Shown: positions 8,280 to 18,105, numbered from the stretch's first letter. The stretch is 64,000 bases of DNA from Mycobacterium sp. DL440 (GCF_011745145.1 NZ_CP050191.1:6310467-6374466), one strand, 5' to 3'. Notes: a model not told the origin generated them from the letters alone. Made by a program: numbers and translations.

Positions 8280-9161
8280 TCAGCTCGCCAGCGCGGGGTA
8301 GTTCAGACGCCACAACACTTGGCGCACCAAGTGTTCGGGATGCTTGCGGATGTCATCGACTACTGCCGGGATCGTCGTCCAGCCGCATTCCTGTAACCGC
8401 GCCGACTTGATCCGATCGTGGGTGAACGCGGCTGGATTGGCATGCCACTCGATGCTGTCGTATTCGGCAGCCAGTTTGGCTTGCGGCCAGGCGAAGTCGA
8501 CTCGCCACTTTTGGCCGCTGCGGTCGGTGATCTCGTATTGAAGTTCCGGAGTCGGCACCGCCCAGTCGATGAAGACCAGGCGCATCTCGCTCTCCATGGG
8601 GGACTCGGCCCGCGGGTCAGCGTGTGGAAGCAGGCCCCGGACCGCGACGATGCCGCGGCGCCCTTTCTGTTCTACCGCTGCGGCGTCCAACTCCGCTGCG
8701 GTGCACGCGTTGGCGCGCAGCGCGGCGTCGAGAGTGGCAAGCGCTCTTGGCCTGCGAAGCGTGCGGGCAACCTCGATCGCCGTCCACGCGGGAGCTGTCG
8801 CGAGCCGCCCGGAAACTCGCCGCAATGGCGCACCGAGGCGTTGATGCACCATGACGTGGGCATCGGGCCGGATCCGGACGCCAGGGTCGAGGATGTGGAT
8901 GCGACCGTCATTCTCGGTGTCGAAGCCGTACATCCCGGCGGCCGTACTCATGCAGGCCACGACGGGATTGGGGCTGAGTAGGTCGAGGGCGGCCAGTCGA
9001 TCGAGGAGTTCCGGTGGCCGCGGGGCGTACACACCGCGTCGTACGCGCACGATCTCGCCCGACCGGACCAGTGCGGCGACCATCTTGCGGGTCATCACGG
9101 TGGTCAGCTGTGCAGCGGTGGCCACGCCGCCGTTGGCGGCAAAGATCTCGTCGATGCTCAC
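8280..9161 (-). CDS. AbiEi-like winged-helix / DUF559 nuclease-fold protein
   Basis: A 293-residue protein, GTG start at 9159-9161. Residues 1-50 resemble the AbiEi antitoxin winged helix (VATAAQLTTVMTRKMVAALV, then IVRVRRGVYAP). The C-terminal about 100 residues resemble DUF559/Vsr-type nuclease-like domains: ESPMESEMR, WRVDFAWPQAKLAAEYD (an Asp...Glu-x-Asp arrangement), HDRIKSARLQECGW. No AbiEii toxin partner is adjacent. Many mycobacteria carry several such orphan genes and their function is unknown; defence or mobile-element maintenance is inference. The gene sits between two inverted palindromic repeats. Confidence 0.72.
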   Translation of the reverse strand: MSIDEIFAANGGVATAAQLTTVMTRKMVAALVRSGEIVRVRRGVYAPRPPELLDRLAALDLLSPNPVVACMSTAAGMYGFDTENDGRIHILDPGVRIRPDAHVMVHQRLGAPLRRVSGRLATAPAWTAIEVARTLRRPRALATLDAALRANACTAAELDAAAVEQKGRRGIVAVRGLLPHADPRAESPMESEMRLVFIDWAVPTPELQYEITDRSGQKWRVDFAWPQAKLAAEYDSIEWHANPAAFTHDRIKSARLQECGWTTIPAVVDDIRKHPEHLVRQVLWRLNYPALAS

Positions 9162-9239
9162 GTCTCAAGCCTGGCCGCCACAGGGCCGACGCAGAAGGCG
9201 CGATTCGCGATCTGTGGATAACCCCCCAATTTCCCTCGC

Positions 9240-9297
9240 CGAGCAGACAGTTAGGTACCCGGCTGACGCCGTTTTCGGGTACCTCCGCGTCTGCTCG
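9240..9297. repeat. Palindromic repeat, family A copy 3
   Basis: Arms 9240-9261 and 9276-9297 share the outer CGAGCAGAC and inner GGTACCCG with copy 2; the central blocks differ (AGTTA against GCGGA). It starts 31 nt downstream of the menA stop codon (minus strand) and lies upstream of the DUF559 gene. With copy 2 it brackets the DUF559 gene in inverted orientation, spanning about 1.1 kb. Confidence 0.9.
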
Positions 9298-9328
9298 CGG
9301 GAAAGAACTCGCGGGGAGCCGCGCCGGG

Positions 9329-10207
9329 TCAGCCCAGGAACAGGGCCAGCGAGACCGCGACGGACCACACCAGCATGGTCAGCCCGGTGTCGCGTAGCAC
9401 CGGGATCAGCTGGGCGCCGGTGCTGCCGTCGCGCACCGGCCGCAGTCCCCGCGCGGCAGGCACCACGGCGAGCAAGCCCACCGCGCACCACGGCGTGGCG
9501 AGCATCAGCACCAGGGGCAGCACCAGTGCCACGGCGACCAGCAGGTGATACAGCAGCCGGGTGCGGGCGTCACCGAGACGCACGGCCAGGGTGATTTTGC
9601 CGGACTGGCTGTCGGTGGGGATGTCGCGCAGGTTGTTGGCCACCAGCACGGCCGACGACAGCGAGCCCATCGCCACTGCCGCGACCAGTCCGACCCAGTC
9701 GACCCGCAGGGCCTGGGTGTACTGCGTACCCAGCACCGCGACCAGCCCGAAGAAGATGAACACCGCCACTTCGCCCAGGCCGAGGTAGCCGTAGGGCTTC
9801 TTGCCGCCGGTGTACAGCCAGGCCCCGGCGATGCACACCGCGCCGACCGCGATCAGCCACGGCGCACTCAGCGCCGCGAGCACCAGTCCGGCCACCGCGC
9901 CGACCGCCAAGCTCACCACCGCCGCGGTCAGCACGGCCCGCGGTGAGGCCAGCTTGGAACCCACCAGACGCAACGGGCCCGATCGCACGTCGTCGGTGCC
10001 GCGGATGCCGTCGGAGTAGTCATTGGCGTAGTTGACGCCGATGATCAGCGCGAGCGATACGGTCAGTGCCAGCAACGCTTTCCACCACACCGCCGACCCC
10101 GTCCAGGCGGCGGCGCCCGTACCGGCGAGCACCGGGGCGACGGCGTTGGGCAGGGTGCGGGGACGGGCGCCGGAGATCCATTGCGCGAAACTGGCCACGA
10201 TGGTCAT
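9329..10207 (-). CDS. menA: 1,4-dihydroxy-2-naphthoate polyprenyltransferase
   Basis: A 292-residue integral membrane UbiA-family enzyme that attaches a polyprenyl chain to 1,4-dihydroxy-2-naphthoate, giving demethylmenaquinone. The prenyl-diphosphate/Mg2+ motif [12 protein letters not shown] is near residues 61-72, preceded by the N-terminal [17 protein letters not shown] typical of MenA. Multiple hydrophobic helices follow, and the second UbiA loop [17 protein letters not shown] is near residue 190. The position and orientation match Rv0534c. A family A palindrome just downstream may act as its terminator. Confidence 0.95.
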   Translation of the reverse strand: MTIVASFAQWISGARPRTLPNAVAPVLAGTGAAAWTGSAVWWKALLALTVSLALIIGVNYANDYSDGIRGTDDVRSGPLRLVGSKLASPRAVLTAAVVSLAVGAVAGLVLAALSAPWLIAVGAVCIAGAWLYTGGKKPYGYLGLGEVAVFIFFGLVAVLGTQYTQALRVDWVGLVAAVAMGSLSSAVLVANNLRDIPTDSQSGKITLAVRLGDARTRLLYHLLVAVALVLPLVLMLATPWCAVGLLAVVPAARGLRPVRDGSTGAQLIPVLRDTGLTMLVWSVAVSLALFLG

Positions 10208-10257
10208 CGTATGAGCTGGCCGGGTGCCGGGCCGCGCGGACTCCTACACTGAGCGTC

Positions 10258-10521
10258 ATGAAGGAGCAGCTCAGCAAGACCGAGATCGGCAAGGACGTGC
10301 TGCAGGAATCCGTCGAGGCCGTGGCCTCGACGGTCGGGCAGGTCACCTCGATCATCACCACGGCCGTCAAGGAGGTCGCGACGGCCATCGGTGGCCTGGC
10401 CACCGACGTCTTCGAGATCGCCGACGGCGCCCGCAAGGCCAACGAGGATTTCGACGATGAGTTCGGCGACGACCTGGACGAGAGCCTGACCGATGTCGTG
10501 ACCCCCGACGAGGGCGAATAG
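10258..10521 (+). CDS. Small acidic hypothetical protein
   Basis: An 87-residue protein with ATG at 10258-10260. It has no cysteine and no clear membrane helix; residues 15-60 are an amphipathic Ala/Val/Thr-rich stretch (QESVEAVASTVGQVTSIITT) and the tail is strongly acidic (DFDDEFGDDLDESL). It is divergent from menA, with 50 nt between the starts, and ends 6 nt before the mtnP start, so it is co-transcribed with mtnP. The frame shows consistent mycobacterial codon use. I do not recognise a family. Confidence 0.75.
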   Translation: MKEQLSKTEIGKDVLQESVEAVASTVGQVTSIITTAVKEVATAIGGLATDVFEIADGARKANEDFDDEFGDDLDESLTDVVTPDEGE

Positions 10522-10527
10522 CACTGC

Positions 10528-11313
10528 ATGCTCGGCGTCATCGGCGGTAGCGGGTTCTATTCGTTCTTCGGCCCCGAGGCCCGCACCGTCACCGTGGGCA
10601 CCCCGTACGGCGCGCCGAGTGCACCGATCACGGTCGGCGCCGTGGGTGGGCACGAGGTGGCGTTCCTGCCCCGGCACGGGGTCGACCACGAGTACTCGCC
10701 GCACACAGTCCCGTACCGGGCCAACATGTGGGCGCTGCGCACGCTGGGGGTACGACGGATCTTGGCTCCCTGCGCGGTGGGCAGCCTGACCGCGCAGCTG
10801 GGGCCCGGTTCGATCGTGGTGCCCGATCAGCTGGTGGACCGGACCCGCGGCCGCGCTGACACCTACTTCGATTCCGGCGGTATCCACGTCGGTTTCGCCG
10901 ATCCGTACTGCCCGGCATTGCGGTCCGTCGCGGCCGGGTTTCCGGGTGTGGTCGACGGCGGCACCATGGTGGTGATCCAGGGCCCACGGTTTTCCACCAG
11001 GGCGGAGAGTCGATGGTTCGCCGATCAGGGTTTCACGCTGGTCAACATGACGGGTTACCCCGAGGCGGTGCTGGCCCGTGAGCTTGAAATGTGTTATGCG
11101 TCAATTGCTTTGGTAACGGACCTGGACGCCGGGATCGAGGCGGGCTCGGGGGTGACGACGGTCGATGTCTTCGCCGAATTCGAGCGGAACCTGGTGCCGT
11201 TCAAGAAGCTTGTGCACGAGGCCTTAGAAGCAGTAGCGGCGGTCGACGCCCAACGGACCTGCACGCACTGCCTGGCCCACGACGGGGTGAAGCTGCCGTT
11301 CGAACTACCGTGA
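10528..11313 (+). CDS. mtnP: S-methyl-5'-thioadenosine phosphorylase
   Basis: A 261-residue phosphorylase of the PNP/MTAP family. Visible signatures: LGVIGGSGFYSFFG at the N-terminus (phosphate loop), FLPRHGVDHEYSPHTVPYRANMWAL, and VNMTGYPEAVLARELEMCYASIALVTDLDAG (substrate binding, with the Asp that selects 6-amino purines in VTDLDAG). It cleaves 5'-methylthioadenosine from polyamine-type metabolism to adenine and methylthioribose-1-phosphate. M. tuberculosis Rv0535 has this role and this gene position. Confidence 0.9.
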   Translation: MLGVIGGSGFYSFFGPEARTVTVGTPYGAPSAPITVGAVGGHEVAFLPRHGVDHEYSPHTVPYRANMWALRTLGVRRILAPCAVGSLTAQLGPGSIVVPDQLVDRTRGRADTYFDSGGIHVGFADPYCPALRSVAAGFPGVVDGGTMVVIQGPRFSTRAESRWFADQGFTLVNMTGYPEAVLARELEMCYASIALVTDLDAGIEAGSGVTTVDVFAEFERNLVPFKKLVHEALEAVAAVDAQRTCTHCLAHDGVKLPFELP

Positions 11314-11335
11314 TCACACTGGAAACGCGGGCCTC

Positions 11336-11362
11336 TTGACACCCGTCAAGTCGGGGTGTCAA
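11336..11362. promoter_or_regulatory. Dyad operator over a promoter of the nitronate monooxygenase-like gene
   Basis: Perfect 9-bp arms TTGACACCC (11336-11344) and GGGTGTCAA (11354-11362) around a 9-nt spacer. The first arm contains a TTGACA box; 17 nt later a weak -10-like TCAATA runs from 11359. A transcription start at about 11371-11373 would coincide with the GTG start codon, so a leaderless mRNA is likely. Operator function is inferred from symmetry and position. Confidence 0.5.
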
Positions 11363-11372
11363 TACTGACGGG

Positions 11373-12500
11373 GTGAAACCCGGGATCTGTGAGCAGTTCG
11401 GTATCGACTTTCCGCTCTTCGCCTTCAGCCACTGCCGTGACGTGGTGGCCGCGGTGACCAACGCCGGGGGCTTCGGCGTGCTGGGCGCCACCGCCTATAC
11501 CCCCGAACAGTTGGACCAGGAGCTGTCCTGGATCGATGAGCAGGTCGGCGGCAAGCCCTACGGCGCGGACATCATCGTGCCGGCGAAGTTCGAGGGCAAG
11601 GGCGAGAACCTGTCCCGGGGACAGCTCACTGATCGGATCCCCGCCGAGTACCGCGAGTTCGTCGCGCAACTGCTGGCCGATCACGGCATCGAGCCCGAGA
11701 CCAAGCAGCGTCTCGGCGGGTCCTCGCTGTCCGGCGACACCGGCCACGAACTGTTGGACGTGGCGATGAGTCATCCGATCAAGCTGATCGCCAACGCGCT
11801 CGGGGTGCCGCCGGACTACATGATCGAGGCCGGCCGCGAGCGCGGGGTTCCCGTCGCGGCCCTGGTGGGTGCCCGCGAGCACGCCCTCAAGCAGGTGCAG
11901 GCCGGGGTGGACCTGATCGTCGCGCAGGGCACCGAGGCCGGTGGACACTGCGGTGAGGTCAGCACGCTGGTGCTCGTGCCGGAGGTGCTCGAGACACTGG
12001 AGCAGGCGGGCAGTGACATCCCGGTGCTGGCCGCAGGCGGCATCGTCACCGGGCGGCAGATGGCCGCGGCGGTCGCCATGGGCGCGGCCGGGGCCTGGAC
12101 CGGCTCGGTGTGGCTGACCACCGAGGAAGCCGAGACCGCGCCGCACACCGTGCAGAAGATGCTCGACGCGACCTCGCGGGACACTGTGCGCTCGACCGGG
12201 CGGACCGGCAAACCGGCCCGTCAACTCTGCTCGGATTGGACCGACGCCTGGCAGCCGAATCCCGGCGGCCACCAGACCCTTCCGCTACCGCTGCAGAACA
12301 TGCTGGCCGAACCGGTCATCCGCCGCGTGGATGTGCTTGCCGCCCAGGGACATCCGGGCGCGCAGGCGCTGGCCACCTACTTCGTCGGTCAGGGCGTGGG
12401 ATTGATGAACAAGGTCAAGCCGGCCCGCGAGGTGGTCCGCGAGTTCATCGAGGACTATCTGGCGGCCACCGAGCGGTTGAGCAGCTCGCTGCCGGATTAG
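11373..12500 (+). CDS. Nitronate monooxygenase-like flavoprotein (NPD family)
   Basis: A 375-residue TIM-barrel FMN protein of the 2-nitropropane dioxygenase family. Motifs: FPLFAFSHCRDVVAAVTNAGGFGVLGA at the N-terminus, VDLIVAQGTEAGGHCGEVSTL (FMN phosphate region, about residues 180-200), and VLAAGGIVTGRQMAAAVAMGAAGAWTGSVWL. Such enzymes oxidise nitronates or, in some branches, act as NADH:quinone reductases. No Shine-Dalgarno stands before the GTG start, but a promoter dyad ends 11 nt upstream, which suits leaderless translation. Substrate not determinable. Confidence 0.85.
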   Translation: MKPGICEQFGIDFPLFAFSHCRDVVAAVTNAGGFGVLGATAYTPEQLDQELSWIDEQVGGKPYGADIIVPAKFEGKGENLSRGQLTDRIPAEYREFVAQLLADHGIEPETKQRLGGSSLSGDTGHELLDVAMSHPIKLIANALGVPPDYMIEAGRERGVPVAALVGAREHALKQVQAGVDLIVAQGTEAGGHCGEVSTLVLVPEVLETLEQAGSDIPVLAAGGIVTGRQMAAAVAMGAAGAWTGSVWLTTEEAETAPHTVQKMLDATSRDTVRSTGRTGKPARQLCSDWTDAWQPNPGGHQTLPLPLQNMLAEPVIRRVDVLAAQGHPGAQALATYFVGQGVGLMNKVKPAREVVREFIEDYLAATERLSSSLPD

Positions 12501-12596
12501 GTTGACGGCGCCCGTCGTCGCAGGTCATGGGCAGGCACAACCGAGGAGCAACCGCTGGTTGCCATACTGCATACCAGCGTCGACGAAAGGCAGACC

Positions 12597-14342
12597 ATGA
12601 TGACCGGCGGCGGACTTCTTTTCAATCCGAACACGTACGACCCGCAGCAGTTCGACCCCGAGACCCGGCGTCAGCTCCGCGCGCTGATCGACTGGTTCGA
12701 GGCCCGCGGCAAGACGAGGCTGCTCCAGGAGGACCTGGCTGCGGTGTGGGTGTCGGACTTCCTCGAATTCATCAAGTCCGAGCGGATCTTCGCAACCTTT
12801 CTGACGCCATCGGAGTACGGCGGGACTGACGGGAACAAGCGGTGGGACACCTCGCGAAATGCCGCGTTGAGCGAGATCCTCGGTTTCTACGGCCTGGCGT
12901 ACTGGTACGCCGAGCAGGTCACCATCCTCGGGCTCGGGCCGATCTGGCAGAGCAACAACAAGGAAGCGATGCAGCGGGCCGCCGACCAGCTGGAAGCCGG
13001 TGGCGTGATGGCCTTCGCGCTCTCTGAGCGTGATCACGGCGCCGACATCTACAACACCGACATGATCCTGACGCCGGCCCAGAACGCCGATGCCGAGGAC
13101 GGCGTTGTTTTTCGTGCGTCCGGGGAGAAGTACTACATCGGCAACGGCAATGTGGCCGGCATGGTTTCGGTGTTCTCCCGTCGTTCCGATGTCGCCGGGG
13201 CCGACGGATACGTTTGGTTCGTCGCCGACAGCACGCATGAGAACTATGAGCTGATCGGAAATGTCGTGCACGGTCAGATGTACGTCAGCAATTTCCGGCT
13301 CAATGATTACCCGGTGCGCGAGGAGGACATCCTCGATACCGGGCCGGATGCGTTCTCGGCCGCACTCAATACGGTCAACGTCGGCAAATTCAACCTGTGC
13401 AGCGGTTCGATCGGTATGTGCGAGCACGCCTTCTACGAGTCGATCACCCACGCGAACAATCGCATCCTGTACGGCAACCCGGTCACCGACTTCCCGCACG
13501 TGCGCGCCAGCTTCGTGGACGCCTTTGCCCGGTTGATCGCGATGAAGCTGTTCAGTGACCGAGCGATCGATTACTTCCGCAGTGCCAGTCGCGACGACCG
13601 GCGCTATCTCTTGTTCAATCCGGTGACCAAGTCCAAAGTCACCTCCGAGGGTGAAACGCTCGTCACATTGCTGCAGGATGTGCTGGCCGCCAAGAGCTTT
13701 GAGAAGAACACCTACTTCAGCGAGGTGGCGCGACTGATCGGCTGCCTACCACGGCTGGAAGGCACCGTGCACGTCAACGTCGCGCAGATCCTGAAGTTCA
13801 TGCCGAACTACCTGTTCAACCCCGCCGAATATGCCGAGATCGGCACCCGGGACGACCCGGCGGACGACGTGTTCTTCTGGGCGCAAGGGCCAGCCCGGGG
13901 CGCATCCAAGGTGCAGTTCGCCGACTGGAACCCGGTCTACCACCGACATTCGGGGATCCCGAATGTCGCGCGCTTCTATGAGCAGGCACTGGCGCTCAAA
14001 GAGCTACTGACCACGGCCGCACCGGACGCCGATCAGCAGAGCGACTTGGACTTCGTCCTCGTCGTCGGACATCTGTTCACTCTTGTCGTATACGGCCAGC
14101 TGATCCTCGAGCAGGCTGACCTCATCGGCTTGAGCGACGACCTGATCGACCAGATCTTCGATTTCCAGATCCGCGATTTCTCCGGATATGCGATCGCTTT
14201 GCATGGCAAACCGAGTTCTACTCCTGCCCAACAGGAATGGGCGCTGTCCGCGGTGCGCAAACCGGTCGTTGACGCGGATCGCTTCGGTCGGGTGTGGGAA
14301 CAGGTGAAGGGCTACGACGGCGCCTACGAGATGCCGGCATAG
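12597..14342 (+). CDS. Acyl-CoA dehydrogenase family protein
   Basis: A 581-residue protein with the acyl-CoA dehydrogenase arrangement: N-terminal helical domain, middle beta domain with MAFALSERDHGADIYNT (flavin/substrate strand), KYYIGNGNVAG, and a C-terminal helical domain. It is longer than common FadE proteins (about 380-400). The catalytic glutamate cannot be fixed by eye. Start is one of two adjacent ATGs (12597, 12600) after a GAAAGGCAG site. It has no operon partner; the downstream gene is convergent. Natural role unknown; fatty-acid-related oxidation is an inference from family. Confidence 0.8.
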   Translation: MMTGGGLLFNPNTYDPQQFDPETRRQLRALIDWFEARGKTRLLQEDLAAVWVSDFLEFIKSERIFATFLTPSEYGGTDGNKRWDTSRNAALSEILGFYGLAYWYAEQVTILGLGPIWQSNNKEAMQRAADQLEAGGVMAFALSERDHGADIYNTDMILTPAQNADAEDGVVFRASGEKYYIGNGNVAGMVSVFSRRSDVAGADGYVWFVADSTHENYELIGNVVHGQMYVSNFRLNDYPVREEDILDTGPDAFSAALNTVNVGKFNLCSGSIGMCEHAFYESITHANNRILYGNPVTDFPHVRASFVDAFARLIAMKLFSDRAIDYFRSASRDDRRYLLFNPVTKSKVTSEGETLVTLLQDVLAAKSFEKNTYFSEVARLIGCLPRLEGTVHVNVAQILKFMPNYLFNPAEYAEIGTRDDPADDVFFWAQGPARGASKVQFADWNPVYHRHSGIPNVARFYEQALALKELLTTAAPDADQQSDLDFVLVVGHLFTLVVYGQLILEQADLIGLSDDLIDQIFDFQIRDFSGYAIALHGKPSSTPAQQEWALSAVRKPVVDADRFGRVWEQVKGYDGAYEMPA

Positions 14343-14348
14343 CCGACG

Positions 14349-14364
14349 TCACCTGGCGAGGTGA
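14349..14364. terminator. Small hairpin between convergent genes
   Basis: TCACCT, loop GGCG, AGGTGA form a perfect 6-bp stem, extendable by a wobble pair and a C-G pair, between the stops of the acyl-CoA dehydrogenase gene and the DUF5078 gene. No T-tract follows. It may be a weak bidirectional terminator. Confidence 0.35.
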
Positions 14365-14374
14365 TGCGATTGCG

Positions 14375-14839
14375 TCAGTGCCAGTCCCAGACCGACATGT
14401 CGTTGGGTGGGTAGTTCTGGCAGACGTCGGTGGTGTTGGCGGCGACGCCCTTGTTGTTGAAGAACAGCTTGGCCCAGTTCGGCCAGCGCCAGGCCATGTT
14501 CTCGAAGAAGGCGTTGGTGGCCGTGTTCTCGGAGTATTGGCGGCGGCCGGCGTAGTCCATGGAGAAGAACCAGTGGATGCGGTCCTGAGCGCCTTGCTGA
14601 TCGGCGACGGGTTTGTTGTTGTAGTCGATCATGTAGCGCTCGTAGTAGACCGGTTCGACGTCGCGGGCGGCGGCCATGATCTGTTCGGCGGTGCACGGGG
14701 TGCGCAGGATCCGGTTGGGGATCGGGTAGTCGTCGGTGGCGTCGGCCCCGGCGATGCCGGCGCCGGCCAGGCTGGCGGCGACGGCGCAGGTGGCCACGCC
14801 GGTCCGGATCAGGTTTTTCACGCTCGTGCGGTTGGACAT
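14375..14839 (-). CDS. Secreted DUF5078-family protein
   Basis: A 154-residue exported protein with a typical signal peptide (positively charged start, hydrophobic core, AGAGIAGADA cleavage region near residue 33). The mature part has two cysteines (TPCTAEQ and DVCQNY) and many aromatic residues. The family is seen in mycobacteria, commonly close to MmpL transporters; its biochemical role is unknown. It is the last gene of the mmpS-mmpL-DUF732-DUF5078 unit, 18 nt after the DUF732 gene, suggesting an extracytoplasmic helper of the transporter. Confidence 0.82.
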   Translation of the reverse strand: MSNRTSVKNLIRTGVATCAVAASLAGAGIAGADATDDYPIPNRILRTPCTAEQIMAAARDVEPVYYERYMIDYNNKPVADQQGAQDRIHWFFSMDYAGRRQYSENTATNAFFENMAWRWPNWAKLFFNNKGVAANTTDVCQNYPPNDMSVWDWH

Positions 14840-14857
14840 GATGCTCCCAAAAGTCGG

Positions 14858-15187
14858 TTAGTGCGCGGCCTGCTCGTAGACGAAGCGCTGATCGGGGCAG
14901 TAGTAGTTGATGGCGGTGCCGGTGAACTGCCAGGCCTGGGCGTCGGTGCTGTCCTTGGCCAGTTGCTTCTTGACGAAACCGACAGAGTCCTGGGCGGTGT
15001 GGTCGACGCCGTTGTGCAACCGCTTGCACATGATCTTGCCGATCCAGGCGTTGTAGTCCCGCTGCCCGTAGATGCCGAAGGTGTGCAGCTCATTCGCGAA
15101 ATCGGTGTCCGGATCGGCAGATGCCGGCGCCGAGACGGCCAGACCGGTTGCGGCACAGATCGACAGGGCAATGATCAGGCGTTTCAT
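14858..15187 (-). CDS. Secreted DUF732-family protein
   Basis: A 109-residue exported protein: signal peptide with AVSAPASADPDTDF cleavage region about residue 25, then a small helical domain (FANELHTFGIYGQRDYNAWIGKIMCKRLHNG) typical of DUF732, with two cysteines in the mature part. The start ATG overlaps the mmpL stop (ATGA), so translation is coupled to the transporter. DUF732 proteins are abundant in mycobacteria and of unknown function. The tight coupling argues for a role with MmpL in the periplasm or at the outer membrane. Confidence 0.85.
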   Translation of the reverse strand: MKRLIIALSICAATGLAVSAPASADPDTDFANELHTFGIYGQRDYNAWIGKIMCKRLHNGVDHTAQDSVGFVKKQLAKDSTDAQAWQFTGTAINYYCPDQRFVYEQAAH

Positions 15188-18105
15188 CAGGCCAGGGCCT
15201 CCTCGGGATCTCGTTGGATCGGTTTCGGCCACGGTTGTGGCACCGGACGTTGACGGACTCGCTGCGGCCACCAGAACCAGCGCCCGAGCAGCGTGGCGAT
15301 GGACGGCGTCATCAACGACCGGACCACAAGGGTGTCGAACAGCAAGCCTAGGCCGATAGTGGTGCCGACCTGACCGATAACGATCAAACTGCTTACCGCC
15401 ATCGACGCCATGGTGAAGGCGAAGACCAGTCCTGCGGAGGTGACCACGGCACCGGTGCCGACCATGGCCCGGATGATTCCGGTCTTCAGCCCGGCGTGGA
15501 TCTCTTCCTTTATTCGTGAGACGAGCAGCAGGTTGTAGTCCGCACCGACGGCCAGCAGGACGATGACCGACATCGGCATCACCATCCAGTGCAGTGGGAT
15601 TCCCACGATGTGCTGCCAGAGCAGGACCGACAGTCCGAAGGCCGAGGCAAGACTCAGCACCACCGTGCCGACGATCACCGCAGAGGCCACCACCGCACGG
15701 GTGAGCACCAACATGATGATGAAGATCAGGATCAGTGCCGCCGCGGCGACGATGATCAGGTCGTAGTCGGCGCCTTGCTGCATGTCGTGGTACGTCGCCG
15801 AGCTGCCGCCGAGGTAGATCTTGGCTCCCTCGAGCGGGGTTCCCTTGATGGCGTCGGCCGCAGCGATCTTGAGCGGTGCGATGCGGGCGGTGCCTTCCGG
15901 GGTCAGCGGATCACCCTGGTGAATGATGGTGAACCGCACCGCATGTCCGTCCGGCGACATGAACAGTTTGATGCCCCGCTGGAAGTCGGCGGTCTCGAAG
16001 GCTTCCGGCGGCAGATAGAACGAGTCGTCGTTCTTGGCCGTGTCGAACGCCTCGCCCATGGCGGCGGAGTTCTCCTGCATGGCCATCGTCTGGTCCTGCT
16101 GGGCCTTTTGCAGCTGGTACTGGTTCAGCAGCGTCTGCTTCTGATTCTTCATGGTCTGGATCTGTGCCGGCAACACAGCCACCATGCGCGGCATCAGGTC
16201 GGCCATGCGTTGCATCTCCGGAACCAGGTCCTGGAAGTCGTCGGACATCGTGTTGATGCCGTCGAGCGCATCGAAGATGGACCGGATCGACCAGCACATC
16301 GGGATGTCGAAGCAGTGCGGCTCCCAGTACAGGTAGTTGCGGAGCGGCCGGAACTGGTCGTCGAAGTCCGCCAGGTGGTCGCGGACGTCATTCATGTCGC
16401 CGGACGTCGTCTTCATCTTGTCCGCCATGCGCTGCGACACCGCTGCCAGATCCGTCTGGATGCTCATCATCTCGGTCATCGAGTCGATGCTGCCCTGCAG
16501 ATCGTCGGCCTGTTTGAGGATGTTGTCCAGGTTGGTCTGCGCATAGTCGTTGTTCATGATCTGGCCGTTGCCGCTCTGGCCGAGCGCGTACGGGATCGTC
16601 GAGTGCTTGATCGGATCGCCGTCGGGCCGGGTGATGGTCTGCACCTGCGCGATGCCGTGGACGCTTCTGAGTGCCTTGGCGATCTTGTCGATCACCAGGA
16701 AGTCCGCCGGGTTCCGCAGATCGCGGTCGGACTCGATCATCATCAAGTCCGGATTCATCTTGGCCTGCGAGAAGTGCCGGAACGCGGCGTCGTATCCGAC
16801 GTTCGTCCCGACGTCCTCGGGCAGGAAGATGCGGTCATTGTAGGTGGTGTGATAGCCGGGCAGGGCCAGTAGTCCCACCAACGCTGCCACGATGGCGCAC
16901 ACCAGGATTGCGCCCGGCCAGCGAACGGTGGCGGTGCCCACCCGGTGCCAGCCGCGGGACTTCGAATACCGCTTGGGCTCAAGGATCTTGCCGAATCGGC
17001 TCATCACCGAGATGACGGCCGGCCCCAGGGTCAGTGCCATGGCGACCACCATCGTCATTCCGATCGCCAGTGGAATGCCCATGGTCTGGAAGTACGGCAG
17101 GCGGGTGAAGTACAGGCAGAACGTCGCGCCGGCGATGGTCAGACCCGACGCGAGCACGACATGGGCCGTGCCGTGGAACATGTCGTAGTAGGCCGCTTCC
17201 TTGTCCTCGCCGGCTCTTCGCGCTTCCTGATATCGGCCGATCAGGAAGATCGCGTAGTCGGTGGCCGCGGCGATGGCCAAGGTCACCAGCATGTTGGTCG
17301 CGAACGTCGTGAGACCGAAGAAATTCTGATAGCCCATTAACGCGACAAGTCCACGGGCGCCAGACAATTCGAGTACGACCATTACCAGCACGATCAGCGT
17401 GGTGATGATCGACCGATAGACGCCCAGCAGCATCACCGCGATGACCCCGAAGGTGACGAGCTCGATCAGCTCCATGCTCTCGTCGCCGACGATGTTCTGA
17501 TCGGTGCTGGATGCCGCAGATCCCGTCACATAGGCCTTCACGCCGTCGGGGGCGGGGCTTTCGGTGGCGATGCGCCGGACCGCCTCGACAGAGTCGTTGG
17601 CCAGCGTCTCGCCCTGGTCGCCGGCGATGTAGACCTGCACGTAGGCGGCCTTACCGTCGCGGCTCTGGGCGCCCTTGGCGGTCAGGGTGTCGCCCCAGAA
17701 GTCCTGCACATGCTGCACATGGGTGGTATCAGCGCGCAGGTCACGCACCATCTGGTCGTAGAAGATGTGTGCCTCGAGGCCCAGCGGCTTGTCGCCTTCG
17801 AGCACGATCATCACCGAGCTGCTGGTGTCGTACTCCTGGAATTTCTTGCCGACCTCCTTGATGGCGATCATCGACGGCGCGTCCGTGGGACTCATCGACA
17901 CCGCGCGCATCTTTCCGACGACCTCGAGTTGCGGCACGACGGTGTTGAGCAGTGCGACGATCACGATCCACGCCAGGATGATCGGCAGGGCGAACGCCCG
18001 GATGAATCGTGGGATCGGTGGGCGCGGAGGTGCCGCATGGCGCCCGGTTGCGATGGCGTCGGTCGGGGTGTCGTCGGTCTGGGTTCCTTCCTTGGGGCTG
18101 CTCAT
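15187..18105 (-). CDS. mmpL: MmpL-family RND transporter
   Basis: A 972-residue transporter with two MMPL repeats: a cytoplasmic N-terminal tail, one helix ([17 protein letters not shown]), a large extracytoplasmic domain, a helical bundle with [17 protein letters not shown] (residues about 285-300), a second extracytoplasmic region with a long coiled-coil-like part (about residues 480-650, with [20 protein letters not shown]), then [15 protein letters not shown] near 880. The Asp-Tyr pairs in these motifs carry the proton relay in RND pumps. The coiled-coil insert is typical of MmpL4/MmpL5-type exporters of siderophores or drugs. It is translationally coupled to mmpS. Confidence 0.93.
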   Translation of the reverse strand: MSSPKEGTQTDDTPTDAIATGRHAAPPRPPIPRFIRAFALPIILAWIVIVALLNTVVPQLEVVGKMRAVSMSPTDAPSMIAIKEVGKKFQEYDTSSSVMIVLEGDKPLGLEAHIFYDQMVRDLRADTTHVQHVQDFWGDTLTAKGAQSRDGKAAYVQVYIAGDQGETLANDSVEAVRRIATESPAPDGVKAYVTGSAASSTDQNIVGDESMELIELVTFGVIAVMLLGVYRSIITTLIVLVMVVLELSGARGLVALMGYQNFFGLTTFATNMLVTLAIAAATDYAIFLIGRYQEARRAGEDKEAAYYDMFHGTAHVVLASGLTIAGATFCLYFTRLPYFQTMGIPLAIGMTMVVAMALTLGPAVISVMSRFGKILEPKRYSKSRGWHRVGTATVRWPGAILVCAIVAALVGLLALPGYHTTYNDRIFLPEDVGTNVGYDAAFRHFSQAKMNPDLMMIESDRDLRNPADFLVIDKIAKALRSVHGIAQVQTITRPDGDPIKHSTIPYALGQSGNGQIMNNDYAQTNLDNILKQADDLQGSIDSMTEMMSIQTDLAAVSQRMADKMKTTSGDMNDVRDHLADFDDQFRPLRNYLYWEPHCFDIPMCWSIRSIFDALDGINTMSDDFQDLVPEMQRMADLMPRMVAVLPAQIQTMKNQKQTLLNQYQLQKAQQDQTMAMQENSAAMGEAFDTAKNDDSFYLPPEAFETADFQRGIKLFMSPDGHAVRFTIIHQGDPLTPEGTARIAPLKIAAADAIKGTPLEGAKIYLGGSSATYHDMQQGADYDLIIVAAAALILIFIIMLVLTRAVVASAVIVGTVVLSLASAFGLSVLLWQHIVGIPLHWMVMPMSVIVLLAVGADYNLLLVSRIKEEIHAGLKTGIIRAMVGTGAVVTSAGLVFAFTMASMAVSSLIVIGQVGTTIGLGLLFDTLVVRSLMTPSIATLLGRWFWWPQRVRQRPVPQPWPKPIQRDPEEALA

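Noticed and set aside
8185..8313. Upstream in-frame extension of the MFS gene
   Set aside because: The extra codons are translated from a palindromic repeat and from the end of the DUF559 gene; the family N-terminus fits the ATG at 8184.
15589..16872. 427-codon plus-strand frame inside mmpL
   Set aside because: It is the mirror of the MmpL coding frame, which has all RND motifs and is coupled to mmpS and DUF732.
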